64,000 nt of DNA. Source: Rahnella woolbedingensis (lineage in GTDB: Bacteria; Pseudomonadota; Gammaproteobacteria; Enterobacterales; Enterobacteriaceae). Shown one piece after another: positions 30,389 through 40,294 of this stretch. Within the stretch, counting starts at the first letter, position 1. Each line of letters opens with the position of its first letter. The stretch spans positions 1 to 64,000 of the forward strand of contig NZ_RAHH01000004.1 of the NCBI RefSeq assembly GCF_003602095.1. The letters run 5' to 3'. A program made the translations under genes and the position numbers. Under the pieces are notes generated by a model. The model was not told the DNA's origin. It saw only the letters and a list, made by a program, of their open reading frames with translations, and did no database searches.

Positions 30389-31765
30389 ATGAGATTCTCT
30401 ATGCAACATCATTCCCTGCGACAAGCATTCAAAAACACCTTTTTAAGCCCTGCCGATAAAGCACTCTGGATGCTGGCGTTGCCGATGATATTTTCAAATA
30501 TCACAGTGCCTCTTCTGGGCCTGGTGGATACCGCGGTGATCGGTCATCTCGACAGTGCGGATTATCTCGGTGGCGTGGCGGTCGGGTCGATGATCACTAC
30601 GTTCCTCTTCATGATGCTGCTGTTTCTGCGCATGAGCACTACCGGCATGACCGCACAGGCACTGGGCGCGAAAGATAATCAGCGGCTGGCGCGCGCTTTC
30701 GTGCAGCCCTTTTTGCTGGCGGTACTGGCGGGGGTCATCATCTTATTATTCCGTCATCCGCTGATGGAGCTGGCATTTCACGTCGTCGGTGGCAGTCAGT
30801 CGGTGCTTGAACAGGCGAGGCTGTTTATCGAAATCCGCTGGTACAGTGCGCCTGCTTCTCTGGCGAATCTGGTGATCCTCGGCTGGTTGCTGGGTATCCA
30901 ATATATTCGCGGGCCGGTGATTTTGCTGATTGCCGGAAACCTGCTGAATATTATTCTGGATATCTGGCTGGTGATGGGGCTGGGACTGAACGTGCGCGGC
31001 GCGGCGATGGCCACGGCCAGTTCGGAGTATTTCACGTTATTCATCGGGCTGTATTTTGTCTGGCGTGTGATGAAACGACGCGGTATCACCGGCACAGAAA
31101 TCACCTCTGCGTGGCGCGGTAATCTGCGTCGTCTGCTCGGACTTAACCGCGACATCATGCTGCGCTCATTGCTGTTGCAGCTGTGCTTTGCCTCGCTGAC
31201 CGTACTGGGCGCGCGACTGGGCAGCCACATTGTGGCCGTCAACGCTGTGCTGATGAATCTGCTGACCTTTACCGCGTTCGCACTCGACGGCTTTGCTTAT
31301 GCCATCGAAGCCCATTCCGGTGAAGCATTCGGCGCACGCAATCGGGAAAAACTGCTGAATGTATGGCACGCCGCGTGCCGTCAGGCAGGGCTGGTAGCAC
31401 TGGCTTTTGCGCTGATTTATGCCCTGGCAGGCGAGACTATTATTAATGCGCTGACGTCACTCCCCGAATTACGAGAGCTGGCTGACCATTATCTTGGCTG
31501 GCAAATTGTACTGCCGCTGGTGGCGGTCTGGTGTTACCTGCTCGACGGTATGTTTATCGGCGCAACGCGCGGGCGGGATATGCGTAACAGTATGGTGGTA
31601 GCTGCGCTCGGTTACGGGCTGACGCTTCTGACCTTGCCGGTACTCGGAAACCACGCGTTGTGGCTGGCGCTGACTGTTTTCCTCGGGTTGAGAGGGATTT
31701 CACTGGGCTGGATTTGGCGTCGTTACTGGCAGCGTGATACGTGGTTTTCCTCTCCGGGACACTGA
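30389..31765 (+). CDS. dinF: MATE-family efflux protein DinF
   Basis: Inner-membrane cation-coupled efflux protein of the MATE family, 458 residues (E. coli 459), with 12 predicted membrane segments in two halves. Family motifs include SNITVPLLGLVDTAVIGHL near the N-terminus and ALDGFAYAIEAHSGEAFGAR in the second half. In E. coli it is damage-inducible through the lexA promoter and is linked to oxidative-stress tolerance. ATG 30389 is chosen; ATG 30401 is equally plausible. The unusually long gap from lexA raises the question of whether it remains under SOS control here. Confidence 0.94.
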   Translation: MRFSMQHHSLRQAFKNTFLSPADKALWMLALPMIFSNITVPLLGLVDTAVIGHLDSADYLGGVAVGSMITTFLFMMLLFLRMSTTGMTAQALGAKDNQRLARAFVQPFLLAVLAGVIILLFRHPLMELAFHVVGGSQSVLEQARLFIEIRWYSAPASLANLVILGWLLGIQYIRGPVILLIAGNLLNIILDIWLVMGLGLNVRGAAMATASSEYFTLFIGLYFVWRVMKRRGITGTEITSAWRGNLRRLLGLNRDIMLRSLLLQLCFASLTVLGARLGSHIVAVNAVLMNLLTFTAFALDGFAYAIEAHSGEAFGARNREKLLNVWHAACRQAGLVALAFALIYALAGETIINALTSLPELRELADHYLGWQIVLPLVAVWCYLLDGMFIGATRGRDMRNSMVVAALGYGLTLLTLPVLGNHALWLALTVFLGLRGISLGWIWRRYWQRDTWFSSPGH

Positions 31766-31956
31766 GTTCGCAGTGTTTTATCAAAGAGATAAATCCCCTG
31801 TTGCCGTTATTTCCTGCTTTGGAATAATCCTAATAGTGGTCTTAATCTCTGTCGGGGGAGGATTAATCCAGATTCTCTACTAACCTTAGAAGTGTTAAGG
31901 ACGAGCTGCCAGCACAAAACGCAGCTCCATAAACCCAAGGTAACAGGAGATATTTT

Positions 31957-32166
31957 ATGAATAAGGACCAAGCCGACGGTAACTGGAAGCAGTTCAAAGG
32001 GAAAGTGAAAGAAAAATGGGGCAAACTGACCGATGACGACCTGACAGTGGTTGAGGGTAAACGTGATCAGTTAGTTGGTAAAATTCAGGAGCGTTACGGC
32101 TATCAGAAAGATCAGGCCGAGAAAGAGCTCAAGGAATGGGAAACCAGCAACAAATATCACTGGTAA
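31957..32166 (+). CDS. yjbJ: CsbD-family stress protein YjbJ
   Basis: Small, very charged cytoplasmic protein of 69 residues, the same length as E. coli YjbJ, with conserved blocks NWKQFKGKVKEKWGKLTDDD and KRDQLVGKIQERYGYQKDQAEKE. CsbD-like proteins are abundant general-stress proteins (RpoS-dependent in E. coli) of unknown mechanism. ACAGGAGA precedes the ATG. A CTACTAACC stretch about 80 bases upstream could be a sigma-S-type -10, but this is weak evidence. Transcribed alone, with zur convergent. Confidence 0.95.
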   Translation: MNKDQADGNWKQFKGKVKEKWGKLTDDDLTVVEGKRDQLVGKIQERYGYQKDQAEKELKEWETSNKYHW

Positions 32167-32310
32167 TACGCGACTCCCCCTCGCGTGTCAGTGACGTATC
32201 CTGAAGAATTATAGCTGCTCCTACCCGGAACGCTTTTCAGGATACGGGTACAAGGATGTACCCAACTTCTTAGTAACATCCCCGTATTACGCCACAAACT
32301 CTCAAATCGC

Positions 32311-32820
32311 CTAGCGCTTTTTCACCACAATACTGTGGTCATGATCGCAGTGATCGTGGCTTTCGCACGTCTCTACCACTTTACACTCACCGCATAAGCC
32401 ATGGGCTTCTACCACAGAATGTCGAAGCTCAAATCCTGATTCCGCTGCCAGTTTCGCCAGCCGTTCTTCAATACCGTCAGTGGTTTGTTCCGTCACCAGT
32501 CCGCAACGGTCACAAATAAAGAGCGCCGACGTGTGACTCGGCTCTTCAAAATGATGGCAAAGCACGTAGCTGTTAGCTGATTCAACCCGATGGATAAACC
32601 CTTGTTCCAGCAGAAAATCCAGCGCGCGGTAAACGGTTGGAGGTTTCGCCTGCGGTTCCGTCACGCGCAGCAAATCAAGCAAATCATAGGCGCTGATGGC
32701 ACCGGGTTGTTGCGCCATCAGACGCAGTACTTCCAGCCGCTGCGGGGTAAGGCGAACATTGCGCTGCTGGCAAAGTTCTTCAGCTTGTGAAAGTAATTTT
32801 TCCGGATTATTCAGGGTCAT
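32311..32820 (-). CDS. zur: Zinc uptake regulator Zur
   Basis: Fur-family repressor that, with zinc, shuts down high-affinity zinc uptake genes. 169 residues from ATG 32820 (conserved region QRNVRLTPQRLEVLRLM follows); the reading frame continues 15 codons upstream without homology. N-terminal winged helix (about 20-85) ends in KPPTVYRALDFLLEQGF. Zinc ligands include CHHFEEPSHTS, CDRCG and CGEC, followed by a histidine-rich tail HDHCDHDHS. Convergent with yjbJ. In E. coli dusA is the next gene; here a 10-kb sugar block intervenes, its ROK regulator ending 99 bases upstream of zur. Confidence 0.95.
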   Translation of the reverse strand: MTLNNPEKLLSQAEELCQQRNVRLTPQRLEVLRLMAQQPGAISAYDLLDLLRVTEPQAKPPTVYRALDFLLEQGFIHRVESANSYVLCHHFEEPSHTSALFICDRCGLVTEQTTDGIEERLAKLAAESGFELRHSVVEAHGLCGECKVVETCESHDHCDHDHSIVVKKR

Positions 32821-32919
32821 AGCAACGTTCTCTGAGCGCAGATTGGGATTGATAGGCCACATCATGCGACCATTGTTGATTTTACCATGCTTGCGCTAAA
32901 ACGACGAATTATGCGCCAT

Positions 32920-34107
32920 TCAGTCCGCCATCGCGTCCAGCGCCTTTTCCACATACAAATACCCTATACCCATAATTTGCTGCTCCCGGCTCAGCGTCCC
33001 CGGTGCAATATGCGTCGCCTGGGTTTTGACATGATCGGTACGATCAAAAGGATTGAGGCCGCTTTGTCCGCAGACAGTTTTCAGCCACGCATCGCCAAAA
33101 CCGCAACTGCGACCATAAAGATAAATGTGATTGATATTCAAAATGTTGAGGAAGTTATACAGACTCAACCCCAGTGCGCGGGCACCTTCCATCACCTGCT
33201 GGCAAATGGCGCTTTCGCCCTGATGATAGCGGTCTAGCAGCTCCTGAGTTGAAGGCGTTCGCCTCGTCGGATCCGCAGGCTCCAGCAGGCGTGCTTTTTT
33301 CTTTAATGCTGACAATGAGGCCAGCGTTTCGAGGCAACCATACCGCCCGCAGGCGCACCGGTCGCCGTGAGGATCAATGATGGTATGGCCGATTTGTCCG
33401 CTGCCAAACAGATTACCGCGATAAATTTGCTGGTTAATCACGAAGGAAGAGCCGATACCGTAATCGACATTGATCACACAAAAATCCTGATGATAATTGG
33501 TATTTTGCCATTTCTCCGCCAGTGCCAGCATGATGCAGTCATTGTCCATCAGGATGTCAGTTTGCAGCTTTTCTTCCAGCAGATACTTAATCTCTATTTC
33601 ACTCGTCCAGGGTGCCTGCGGCATACGTTGTGATACGCCGGTGGTCGGATTGACCTGTCCGTGGATCGCCAGCGCCAGCCGGATTTTCAGGCCGGGATAG
33701 TTTTTTTTGTACTGATGAAAGCAGGCTTCAATTTGTGCCAGCAAGGCTTCCGGTGTTTTGACTGAAATCTCAGTCATCTGATAGTCACTCAGTGGCAAGA
33801 CCAGCCTGCTGACCAGAATACTTTCGATGCGGTAAGGCGTGATATTCATACAAAGGATGGCGCTCTCATCGTGGGTTGCCTGATAGCTGCCCCCTCCCAG
33901 GCCCCGTTTATGCAAATTCACCGGACTGTGCGCGATCAGATTGTCGCCTTGCAGATCATCCAGGATCTGGCTGATGGCTGGGATCGACAACCGAGAAAGT
34001 TGAGATAGCATTGATTTGCTGGCAATTTTTTCCCGGTAAAGCAGAGTCATCAGCACTTTTTTATTGAACTGGCGTACCCGTAGATTATTTAAACCGGTGA
34101 GTTGCAT
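32920..34107 (-). CDS. ROK-family transcriptional regulator (NagC/Mlc type)
   Basis: Sugar-responsive repressor of 395 residues. An N-terminal winged helix-turn-helix (about 10-65, SKSMLSQLSRLSIPAISQILDDL) is followed by an actin-like ROK domain (about 85-390). Landmarks are the substrate loop IGHTIIDPHGD and the zinc motif CACGRYGCLE (near residue 252). The ATP site is reduced, as in NagC and Mlc, so it probably senses rather than phosphorylates a sugar. Divergent from the DUF5107/TPR gene. Two matching palindromes (34110-34126 and 37480-37496) are the likely operators. The ligand is not identifiable from sequence. Confidence 0.88.
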   Translation of the reverse strand: MQLTGLNNLRVRQFNKKVLMTLLYREKIASKSMLSQLSRLSIPAISQILDDLQGDNLIAHSPVNLHKRGLGGGSYQATHDESAILCMNITPYRIESILVSRLVLPLSDYQMTEISVKTPEALLAQIEACFHQYKKNYPGLKIRLALAIHGQVNPTTGVSQRMPQAPWTSEIEIKYLLEEKLQTDILMDNDCIMLALAEKWQNTNYHQDFCVINVDYGIGSSFVINQQIYRGNLFGSGQIGHTIIDPHGDRCACGRYGCLETLASLSALKKKARLLEPADPTRRTPSTQELLDRYHQGESAICQQVMEGARALGLSLYNFLNILNINHIYLYGRSCGFGDAWLKTVCGQSGLNPFDRTDHVKTQATHIAPGTLSREQQIMGIGYLYVEKALDAMAD

Positions 34108-34109
34108 TT

Positions 34110-34126
34110 ACTAAACTCCGTTTACT
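34110..34126. promoter_or_regulatory. Probable ROK operator 1
   Basis: ACTAAACTCCGTTTACT has inverted arms ACTAAAC and GTTTACT (one mismatch) around three bases. It begins two bases upstream of the ROK gene's own start codon, so it could mediate autorepression. The same arms recur at 37480-37496. Confidence 0.55.
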
Positions 34127-34216
34127 GAATCGCGTGACCATAGCGTATTCATTCACTGCTTACGCTGCGTAAACTCTCGAAATTGAATTTTCAGCATTCA
34201 TTAGTGTGAGGAACGC

Positions 34217-37200
34217 ATGAGCGGAAACGTAAAAGTCTGGCAGGAGCAGGTCGAACTACCGACGTATCTCGTGGGTAAGCAAGATACTCATCCGATGTTT
34301 TTGTCCCATCGGGTTTATCAGGGCTCGTCGGGAAACGTGTATCCCTATGGCGTTACTGACCAACTGACCGGTGAAAAGAAGATACTGCCCTATCAGGCTC
34401 TTTATCTGGAAAATGATTACGTAAAAATCATGTTGCTGCCTGAATTAGGTGGCCGCGTGCACCGTGCCTGGGACAAGATTAAACAGCGTGATTTTGTCTA
34501 TCACAATGAAGTGATCAAGCCCGCGCTGGTCGGTTTACTCGGACCATGGATTTCCGGGGGTATCGAATTTAACTGGCCGCAGCATCACCGGCCGACCACT
34601 TTTATGCCGGTAGATTTCACCGTGCAGGCGCACGATAACGGCGCACAAACCGTCTGGATGGGCGAAGTCGAACCGATGCGCGGTTTACAGGTCATGACCG
34701 GTTTTACCCTCTATCCCGATAAAGCGTTGCTGGAAATCAGCGCCAAAATTTACAACGGCAATCCGACGCCGCGCCATTTCCTGTGGTGGGCTAATCCGGC
34801 AGTTACCGGCGGAGACGGTCATCAGAGCGTATTTCCGCCGGATGTCACTGCGGTTTTCGATCACGGCAAACGCGATGTTTCTTCCTTCCCGATTGCGACC
34901 GGCACCTACTACAAAGTGGATTATTCGGCGGGCGTGGATATCTCGCGCTACAAAAACATTCCCGTCCCGACGTCCTACATGGCCGACAAATCTGACTATG
35001 ACTTTGTCGGTGCGTACGATCACGACCAGCAGGGCGGATTGCTGCATATCGCCGACCATCATGTGTCGCCGGGCAAAAAGCAGTGGACGTGGGGCAACTG
35101 CGATTTTGGTCGGGCGTGGGATCGTAATCTGACCGATAACAACGGGCCTTACATTGAGCTGATGACCGGCGTATTCACCGACAATCAGCCGGATTTCACC
35201 TGGCTGGATGCCTATGAGGAGAAGTGTTTCGTTCAAAACTTCCTGCCTTACAGCGAGCTGGGCACGGTGCAGAATGCCTCTGAACAGGCGGTGATCAAGC
35301 TTGAACGCCACGGGCAAAAACGGGTGTGGGGCGTTTATGCGGTCAGCCCGTTGCAGGCTGCAAAAATCAGTATCGCTTCTGAAGATGGCACGCAAATTCT
35401 GCTGGAAAAGGACATTAATTTGCAGCCGGGCGACGTGCTTCAGGGCGAACTGAGTGGTGAATTCCCGGCGCGTCTTCGGTTACGTTTGCGCGATGATCAG
35501 GGGCAGGAATTGTTGTCCTATCTGGAACATCAGGCCAGCGAGACGCCGTTGCCATCGCCTGCCAGCGCGCCATTGCCCGCGCAGGACATCACCTCTGCCG
35601 ACGAAGCCTGGTTTATCGGCCAGCACCTTGAGCAATACAATCATGCCAGTCAGGGAGCGGTGAATTATTACCGGCGTGGCGTGGAACTGGACGCGCTGGA
35701 TTATCGCTGCAATCTGGCGCTGGCGACGCTCAGCTACAATCAGGCGAGTTTTACTCAGGCGCTGGCTTTTGCTGATGCGGCGCTGAGCCGGGCGCACCGG
35801 CTGAATAAGAATCCGCAATGCGGTCTGGCGAGCCTCGTTCGTGCGAATACGCTTGAGCAAACCGGCGATTTTGACGCGGCGTTTGACAGTTATTATCGCG
35901 CTGTATGGAGCGGTAACGCCAAATCCGGTGGTTACTTCGGGCTGGCGCGGATTGCCACCCGCCGGGAGCAGTATCCGCAGGCGCTGAGTTTCTGTGAGCA
36001 GGGGCTGGCGACGCAGGCGAATCATTACGGCCTGATCGGTCTGAAAGCCACGTTGCTGTACCTGATGGGTCAGGACGCCCCGGCGTATATCGAAGACCAT
36101 TTACAACGCTACCCCCTGCATTACCTTCTGCACTTCCTGCGCTATCACCTATCGCCTGATGATAAATCGGCAGCGCAACTGCGGCATGTCACCGGTCAGC
36201 GTGGCGAAAACGCCATGAATATTGCCAGTCAGCTGACCGGTTGCGGGCTGGATGCGCTGGCACTGGAAGCGCTGAACGTGCTGAATAGTCAGGAAACGCT
36301 GCCGCTGTATTTACAGGCTTCCCTGCAAAAAGAAGGGCGCGAGGCATTGTGTCTGGCCGCGCGAAATGCCTTTGCGCAGTATGTCCGTTTCCCGCAATGG
36401 CTGGCAGAAGTCCGCATGCTTGAGGCTTTCCCTGATGACGCGTTTGCCCTGCATTTACTGGCCTCTTTCCATTACAGCAAAGGGAATACACCAACGGCGG
36501 TCGCCTGCTGGCAACGTTGTCTGGTACTGGAACCGGACTTTGCGGATGCATGGCGCGGGCTGGGGATTGATGCGTGGAATCATCAGCAGGATGGCGCAAA
36601 AGCGCACCGCTGTCTGGAAGAAGCGTGCCGGTTACAGCCACAGGATGCGCGGCTGTTATTTGAATCCGATCTGCTTAACCGTCTGACCGGCGTAGCACCG
36701 CAAATCCGTCTGGCGCGGCTGGAAAAAGTGCTGTCCGTCGCCACACAGCGTGATGACCTGACAGCTGAACTTCTCAGTTTATATAACCAGTGCGGCCAGT
36801 TACAGGCAGCACAGGCGCTGCTGGCTGACCGGAAATTCCATCCGTGGGAAGGCGGTGAAGGGCGCATCACCGGTCAGTATCTGCTCAATGTCCAGCTCCG
36901 AACCCTGAAGTTGCTTGAAAGCGGGAATGCCCGAGATGCACAAACCCTCTTACTGACGGGACTCACTTATCCGCTCAATCTCGGTGAAGGGCGGTTGGTC
37001 GGACAAACCGACAATGACCTCTATTACTGGTTGGGTATCACTGCGGACAAAATGGGGCAACCGGATCAGGCGCAGCAGTGGTTTGAACGGGCAGCGCAGG
37101 GCGATAAAGGTATCAGCGAACGTCGTTACTATAACGATCAGCCGGTTGATTACCTGTTCTGGCAGGGTATGGCGTTACGTCGTCTGGATCAGCATTCCGC

Positions 37201-37495
37201 TGCCGATGCGTTATTCCACCGGATGCTCCTTTGGGCTGAGGAGGCCAGCGAAGAGACGGGGGGGGCCGATTTCTTTGCCGTCTCACTGCCGGATTTACTG
37301 GTACTCAACAGTGACCGCGAGAAAACGCATCGCGAGCATCTGTTGTTAGTCAAAGGATTGGCAGAACTAGGCACCGGAGATCATCGGGCCGCCTCTACTC
37401 TGAAACAAGTGCTGCAAGGGGATCCCTCCAGTAACAAAGCACAGCTTTTTCTGCATCTTGCCTTGAACGGAAAGGATTTACTAAACACTGTTTAG
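34217..37495 (+). CDS. DUF5107 domain protein with TPR repeats
   Basis: Large protein of 1092 residues without signal peptide or membrane segment, so probably cytoplasmic. Residues about 30-420 form a DUF5107 domain, a galactose-mutarotase-like beta-sandwich type, with conserved-looking GGRVHRAWDK, GGIEFNWPQHHRPTTF and WGNCDFGRAWD. Residues about 460-1090 are helical TPR-type repeats (for example ALAFADAALSRAHRL, PTAVACWQRCLVLEPDFADAWRGLG). No enzymatic activity is established to my knowledge; a carbohydrate-binding or sugar-hydrolysing role is inferred from the fold and the sugar ABC genes that follow. It heads the block, divergent from the ROK regulator; its stop codon lies inside the second operator-like palindrome. 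Confidence 0.8.
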   Translation: MSGNVKVWQEQVELPTYLVGKQDTHPMFLSHRVYQGSSGNVYPYGVTDQLTGEKKILPYQALYLENDYVKIMLLPELGGRVHRAWDKIKQRDFVYHNEVIKPALVGLLGPWISGGIEFNWPQHHRPTTFMPVDFTVQAHDNGAQTVWMGEVEPMRGLQVMTGFTLYPDKALLEISAKIYNGNPTPRHFLWWANPAVTGGDGHQSVFPPDVTAVFDHGKRDVSSFPIATGTYYKVDYSAGVDISRYKNIPVPTSYMADKSDYDFVGAYDHDQQGGLLHIADHHVSPGKKQWTWGNCDFGRAWDRNLTDNNGPYIELMTGVFTDNQPDFTWLDAYEEKCFVQNFLPYSELGTVQNASEQAVIKLERHGQKRVWGVYAVSPLQAAKISIASEDGTQILLEKDINLQPGDVLQGELSGEFPARLRLRLRDDQGQELLSYLEHQASETPLPSPASAPLPAQDITSADEAWFIGQHLEQYNHASQGAVNYYRRGVELDALDYRCNLALATLSYNQASFTQALAFADAALSRAHRLNKNPQCGLASLVRANTLEQTGDFDAAFDSYYRAVWSGNAKSGGYFGLARIATRREQYPQALSFCEQGLATQANHYGLIGLKATLLYLMGQDAPAYIEDHLQRYPLHYLLHFLRYHLSPDDKSAAQLRHVTGQRGENAMNIASQLTGCGLDALALEALNVLNSQETLPLYLQASLQKEGREALCLAARNAFAQYVRFPQWLAEVRMLEAFPDDAFALHLLASFHYSKGNTPTAVACWQRCLVLEPDFADAWRGLGIDAWNHQQDGAKAHRCLEEACRLQPQDARLLFESDLLNRLTGVAPQIRLARLEKVLSVATQRDDLTAELLSLYNQCGQLQAAQALLADRKFHPWEGGEGRITGQYLLNVQLRTLKLLESGNARDAQTLLLTGLTYPLNLGEGRLVGQTDNDLYYWLGITADKMGQPDQAQQWFERAAQGDKGISERRYYNDQPVDYLFWQGMALRRLDQHSAADALFHRMLLWAEEASEETGGADFFAVSLPDLLVLNSDREKTHREHLLLVKGLAELGTGDHRAASTLKQVLQGDPSSNKAQLFLHLALNGKDLLNTV

Positions 37496-37496
37496 T
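37480..37496. promoter_or_regulatory. Probable ROK operator 2
   Basis: ACTAAACACTGTTTAGT is a perfect palindrome with a three-base centre. It shares its arms with the site beside the ROK gene. It overlaps the stop codon of the DUF5107/TPR gene and lies 160 bases before the transporter genes, suggesting a second controlled promoter in 37497-37655. That gap is AT-rich and shows nothing else. Confidence 0.6.
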
Positions 37497-37655
37497 TTAA
37501 TCCGTGATCATGAAGAATAACCGCACAGCGAGTATGTTTTATTTTATCCTCGCTGTGTTAACAAAAAATAATCATTAATTTCACAATTACAACGATGACG
37601 GTCTGACATCGTTTTTAAAGATAAACCACGCCAACCCAGGAAATCCGGAGGGATC

Positions 37656-38642
37656 ATGTTCTTCAATAATAAAAGAATTGCTCTGACTACCGCCTTACTT
37701 ACCGGTCTTTTGTCATTGTCTGCGGCGCAGGCACAAACCGGTAAGCCGCTGACAATTGGCGCGATTTACCTTGATACACAGGGTTATTACGCGGGCGTTA
37801 AAGCGGGCGTGCAGCAAAGTGCCGATGCGTACGGCGAGAATATTAATCTTATCGAAACCAACGCGCAGGGGGATATCTCCAAAGAAAGTACCTTCATCGA
37901 TACTCTGATTGCTCGTAATGTTGACGCAATTATTCTGTCAGCGGTGTCTGAGCAAGGCAGTCGACGGGCCATTCAGCGTGCCAGCGAAGCGAATATTCCG
38001 GTGATTTGCTACAACACCTGCATCAGCGCTAAAGGCGTCGAAAAATATGTGTCCGCTTATCTGGTGGGCGATCCGCTGGAGTTTGGGCGTAAAGCCGGTA
38101 ATGCGGCGTCCGACTATTTTATTGCCAACAAAATCACAGCGCCAAAAATCGCGGTGATTAACTGTGAGGCGTTCGAAGTTTGTGTACAACGACGAAAAGG
38201 TTTTGTAGAGGCGCTGAAACAACGGGTGCCGGGCATGACGATTGTCGCCAATCAGGAAGGAACGGTGATTGATAAAGCGATTTCCGTTGGCGAAAAATTG
38301 CTCATCTCCCAACCTGACCTCGACGCTATTTTCGGTGAATCCGGTGGCGCCACGCTTGGAGCGGTTAAAGCGGTGCGTAACCAGAATCGTGTCGGCAAAA
38401 CGGTGGTCTTCGGAGCTGATATGACCACCGAAATTGCGCAGGAACTGAATAAAAATCAGGTGCTCAAAGCCGTTGTCGATATCTCCGGTAAGAAAATGGG
38501 CGATCAGGTCTTCGCCAAAACGTTACAGGCCATCAATAAAACCCTGCCGGCTGAAAAAGTGGTTCAGGTACCGATTGACCTGTACACCACCGCGGCTCAG
38601 GGCCAGGGCTGGCTGGACATCCATCAGGACGGATTACCTTAA
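37656..38642 (+). CDS. Sugar ABC transporter periplasmic binding protein (RbsB-like)
   Basis: Periplasmic sugar receptor, 328 residues. Signal peptide of about 26 residues ends at AQA before QTGKPLTIG. The mature part has the two-lobed LacI/RbsB fold with the typical DALILSAVSE-like strand (VDAIILSAVSEQGSRRAIQRA) and the hinge region VFGADMTTEIAQEL. CCGGAGGG precedes the ATG. First of three transporter genes, 14 bases before the ATPase gene. The sugar is unknown; the family carries pentoses, hexoses and related polyols. Confidence 0.9.
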   Translation: MFFNNKRIALTTALLTGLLSLSAAQAQTGKPLTIGAIYLDTQGYYAGVKAGVQQSADAYGENINLIETNAQGDISKESTFIDTLIARNVDAIILSAVSEQGSRRAIQRASEANIPVICYNTCISAKGVEKYVSAYLVGDPLEFGRKAGNAASDYFIANKITAPKIAVINCEAFEVCVQRRKGFVEALKQRVPGMTIVANQEGTVIDKAISVGEKLLISQPDLDAIFGESGGATLGAVKAVRNQNRVGKTVVFGADMTTEIAQELNKNQVLKAVVDISGKKMGDQVFAKTLQAINKTLPAEKVVQVPIDLYTTAAQGQGWLDIHQDGLP

Positions 38643-38656
38643 TCTGAGGGCCTGCT

Positions 38657-40198
38657 ATGTCAGCATTTGCACACGAACAATACATCGCATCCCTGTCTGA
38701 AGATGACACTGATAATGTTGCGGCAATTCGCGGCGGCTATAAAGAATATCCGGGCGTCATCGCGCTGGAAAATGTGGATTTTACGCTAAAACGCGGTGAG
38801 ATCCGTGCCTTATTGGGGAAGAACGGTGCGGGGAAATCCACGCTTATCCGCTTACTCACTGGCAGTGAAAAACCAGACCGCGGAACCGTGATGCTGGGCG
38901 GGCAGCTTCTGTCTGGTAGTGATGCCCGGCTCACCCGTCGCGCTGCCGAACTGGGAGTGCGTGCGGTGTATCAGGAGCTCAGCCTGGTGGACGGCTTGAG
39001 TGTGGCGGAAAACCTCTACCTTGGTGAATGGCCACGCAGCGGTGGCATTATTGATACCCAAAAAATGGTGCAGCAGGCGCAACATTGCCTTGCTCATCTG
39101 GGGGTGGACATCGACCCGTTACAGAGGGTCGAAAACCTCAGCACTGCGCAAAAACAGTTGGTGGAAATTGCCCGCGTGATGAAAGGGCATCCGCAGGTGG
39201 TGATCCTCGACGAACCTACCAGTTCGCTAGCCTCAAACGAAGTCGAGTTGGTAATTGCGGCGGTAAGGTCCATGTCTGAAGCCGGCATTGCGGTGGTATA
39301 TGTCAGCCACCGGATGAGTGAGATCCGCCGTCTGGCATCCAGCGCGACCATCATGCGCGACGGTAAGGTCGCGGGAAATGTACAACTCGCTGATGCCTCT
39401 ACCCGTGAGATTGTTGCCCTGATGCTGGGTCACAGTGACCATCAGAATAATCAGGTGACACAATCGCAGGGGGGCGAACCGGTGCTGACCGTGCGCGGCA
39501 TGAGCCTACCTCCCAAACTTCATGATATCCATTTCGAACTGCGCCGTGGCGAGGTGTTGGGCATCGCCGGATTGCTGGGCTCAGGCAGAACGGAACTGCT
39601 TAATGCTCTGGCGGGGCTGGCGCCTTCTGGTGACGGTGTAATAGAAATTGACGGACAGGTGATCCGCAAACCGACTTATGCGCGGATGTTGGCACTCGGG
39701 TTGGGATATACCCCTGAAAACCGTAAAGATGCGGGGATCATGCCGCTGCTGGGTGTTGATGAAAATACGGTGATGACTAACCGACACCGTGTCAGTCGTT
39801 TTGGCATTCTGCAATGGCCGAAAGTCCGGCTGTTTACGCAGGAAATCATTGAACGCATGCGGATTAAAACCGCGAGTACAACAACACCCATTGGCACGCT
39901 TTCGGGGGGGAATCAGCAAAAAGTGGTTATTGGCCGCTGGGTATATGCAGGAAGTCGGGTGTTGCTGCTTGATGAACCCACCCGTGGTGTGGATGTGGAA
40001 GCTAAAAATCAGATTTACCAGATTGTCCGTCAGCTGGCTAGCGAGGGGAAAAGCATCATCTTTGTCTCGAGCGAAATTGAGGAGTTACCCCTGGTCTGTG
40101 ACCGCATCCTGTTGCTACAAAAGGGCACACTGACCCGAACCCTGACCTCACCCGTCAACACCGAAACACTCATGGCTGAAATATTGGCATCACATTGA
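38657..40198 (+). CDS. Sugar ABC transporter ATP-binding protein (RbsA-like)
   Basis: Double ATPase subunit of a ribose-type importer, 513 residues. The first nucleotide-binding domain (about 20-255) has Walker A GKNGAGKST and Walker B VVILDEPTSSL. The second (about 265-510) has the degenerate Walker A GLLGSGRTE typical of RbsA, with signature LSGGNQQKV and LLLDEPTRGVDV. In this family only one half usually hydrolyses ATP efficiently. Lies between the binding protein and, 96 bases on, the permease, in one operon. Confidence 0.93.
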   Translation: MSAFAHEQYIASLSEDDTDNVAAIRGGYKEYPGVIALENVDFTLKRGEIRALLGKNGAGKSTLIRLLTGSEKPDRGTVMLGGQLLSGSDARLTRRAAELGVRAVYQELSLVDGLSVAENLYLGEWPRSGGIIDTQKMVQQAQHCLAHLGVDIDPLQRVENLSTAQKQLVEIARVMKGHPQVVILDEPTSSLASNEVELVIAAVRSMSEAGIAVVYVSHRMSEIRRLASSATIMRDGKVAGNVQLADASTREIVALMLGHSDHQNNQVTQSQGGEPVLTVRGMSLPPKLHDIHFELRRGEVLGIAGLLGSGRTELLNALAGLAPSGDGVIEIDGQVIRKPTYARMLALGLGYTPENRKDAGIMPLLGVDENTVMTNRHRVSRFGILQWPKVRLFTQEIIERMRIKTASTTTPIGTLSGGNQQKVVIGRWVYAGSRVLLLDEPTRGVDVEAKNQIYQIVRQLASEGKSIIFVSSEIEELPLVCDRILLLQKGTLTRTLTSPVNTETLMAEILASH

Positions 40199-40294
40199 CC
40201 GGTCAGACCGTGAAATATGGCACGGCAACCCGTGTTTATATTTTTAATGAATTAATGTTATCCCCTGCTGATGGGAATAATATGGAGTGATGAA

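Noticed and set aside
37258-37265. Eight-G run in the DUF5107/TPR gene as a slippage switch
   Set aside because: Shorter than the uvrA run and near the 3' end; no other sign of phase variation.
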